A stretch of DNA of 12,245 nucleotides from contig CAZYSK010000132.1 of NCBI GenBank assembly GCA_964649415.1, forward strand, positions 1-12,245. Direction: 5' to 3'. This document shows, piece by piece, positions 12,223 through 12,245 of the stretch (positions are counted from its first letter, which is position 1; the number at the start of each line of letters is the position of its first letter). This DNA is from CAZYSK01 sp964649415. Its GTDB lineage: Bacteria; Chloroflexota; Anaerolineae; B4-G1. The notes under the pieces were generated by a model that made no database searches, was not told where the DNA came from, and worked only from the letters and a program-made list of their open reading frames with translations. Position numbers and translations under genes: made by a program.

Positions 12223-12245
12223 GACAAGTAGCGCGCGCGACGCAT

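Overview
The window carries a single co-oriented (+ strand) gene block for formate and hydrogen metabolism followed by a nearly complete [NiFe]-hydrogenase maturation set. The sequence is GC-rich. The gene content (FrhB/FdhB-type flavoprotein, MvhD-type electron-transfer subunit, group 3 [NiFe] hydrogenase) together with dense short palindromic repeats, including a GTAGGGGCGACC-type hairpin, suggests an anaerobic bacterium, possibly Chloroflexota/Anaerolineae, probably from a metagenome assembly because a scaffold gap is present. The taxonomic guess is an inference from style and is not proven here.

Layout: 1-354 is the 3' end of a molybdopterin formate dehydrogenase alpha subunit (fdhA). 351-1565 is its FrhB/FdhB-type iron-sulfur flavoprotein partner. 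1566-1766 is intergenic with repeats. 1767-2213 is mvhD, 2218-3195 the hydrogenase small subunit (mvhG-like) and 3197-4663 the large subunit (mvhA-like). 4664-5021 is repeat-rich intergenic DNA. 5022-5501 is the hydrogenase maturation protease. 5502-5654 is a string of hairpins. Then follow hypB (5655-6305), hypF (6305-8950), hypC (9017-9373), hypD (9370-10497) and hypE (10490-11758), with overlaps at hypB/F, hypC/D and hypD/E. 11759-12245 has no gene: it holds a repeat array broken by 100 Ns, a good sigma-70-like promoter pointing out of the window, and small inverted repeats.

Function: FdhAB would oxidise formate (or reduce CO2), and MvhDGA would be a group 3c-like cytosolic hydrogenase whose MvhD subunit usually hands electrons to a heterodisulfide-reductase-type flavoprotein. 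No HdrA is in the window. The protease and HypBCDEF would build the Ni-Fe(CN)2CO site of the large subunit, which retains both CxxC motifs and a cleavable C-terminal tail. hypA is absent here.

The striking feature is not a gene. Several families of short palindromic elements fill the intergenic gaps and have also entered the hyp genes in frame. hypF (three sites), hypC (C-terminus), hypD (C-terminus) and hypE (about 74 extra residues mid-protein) all carry repeat-derived peptides. The same 36-bp element is read in the same codon phase in HypF (three tandem copies) and HypD. A second 21-bp unit gives ADID(Q/R/S)AS in both HypC and HypE. The non-coding copies of the 36-bp element downstream of hypE carry TGA exactly where the coding copies carry TGT. 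I see no such elements inside the catalytic genes fdhB, mvhD, mvhG and mvhA, nor in the protease gene or hypB.
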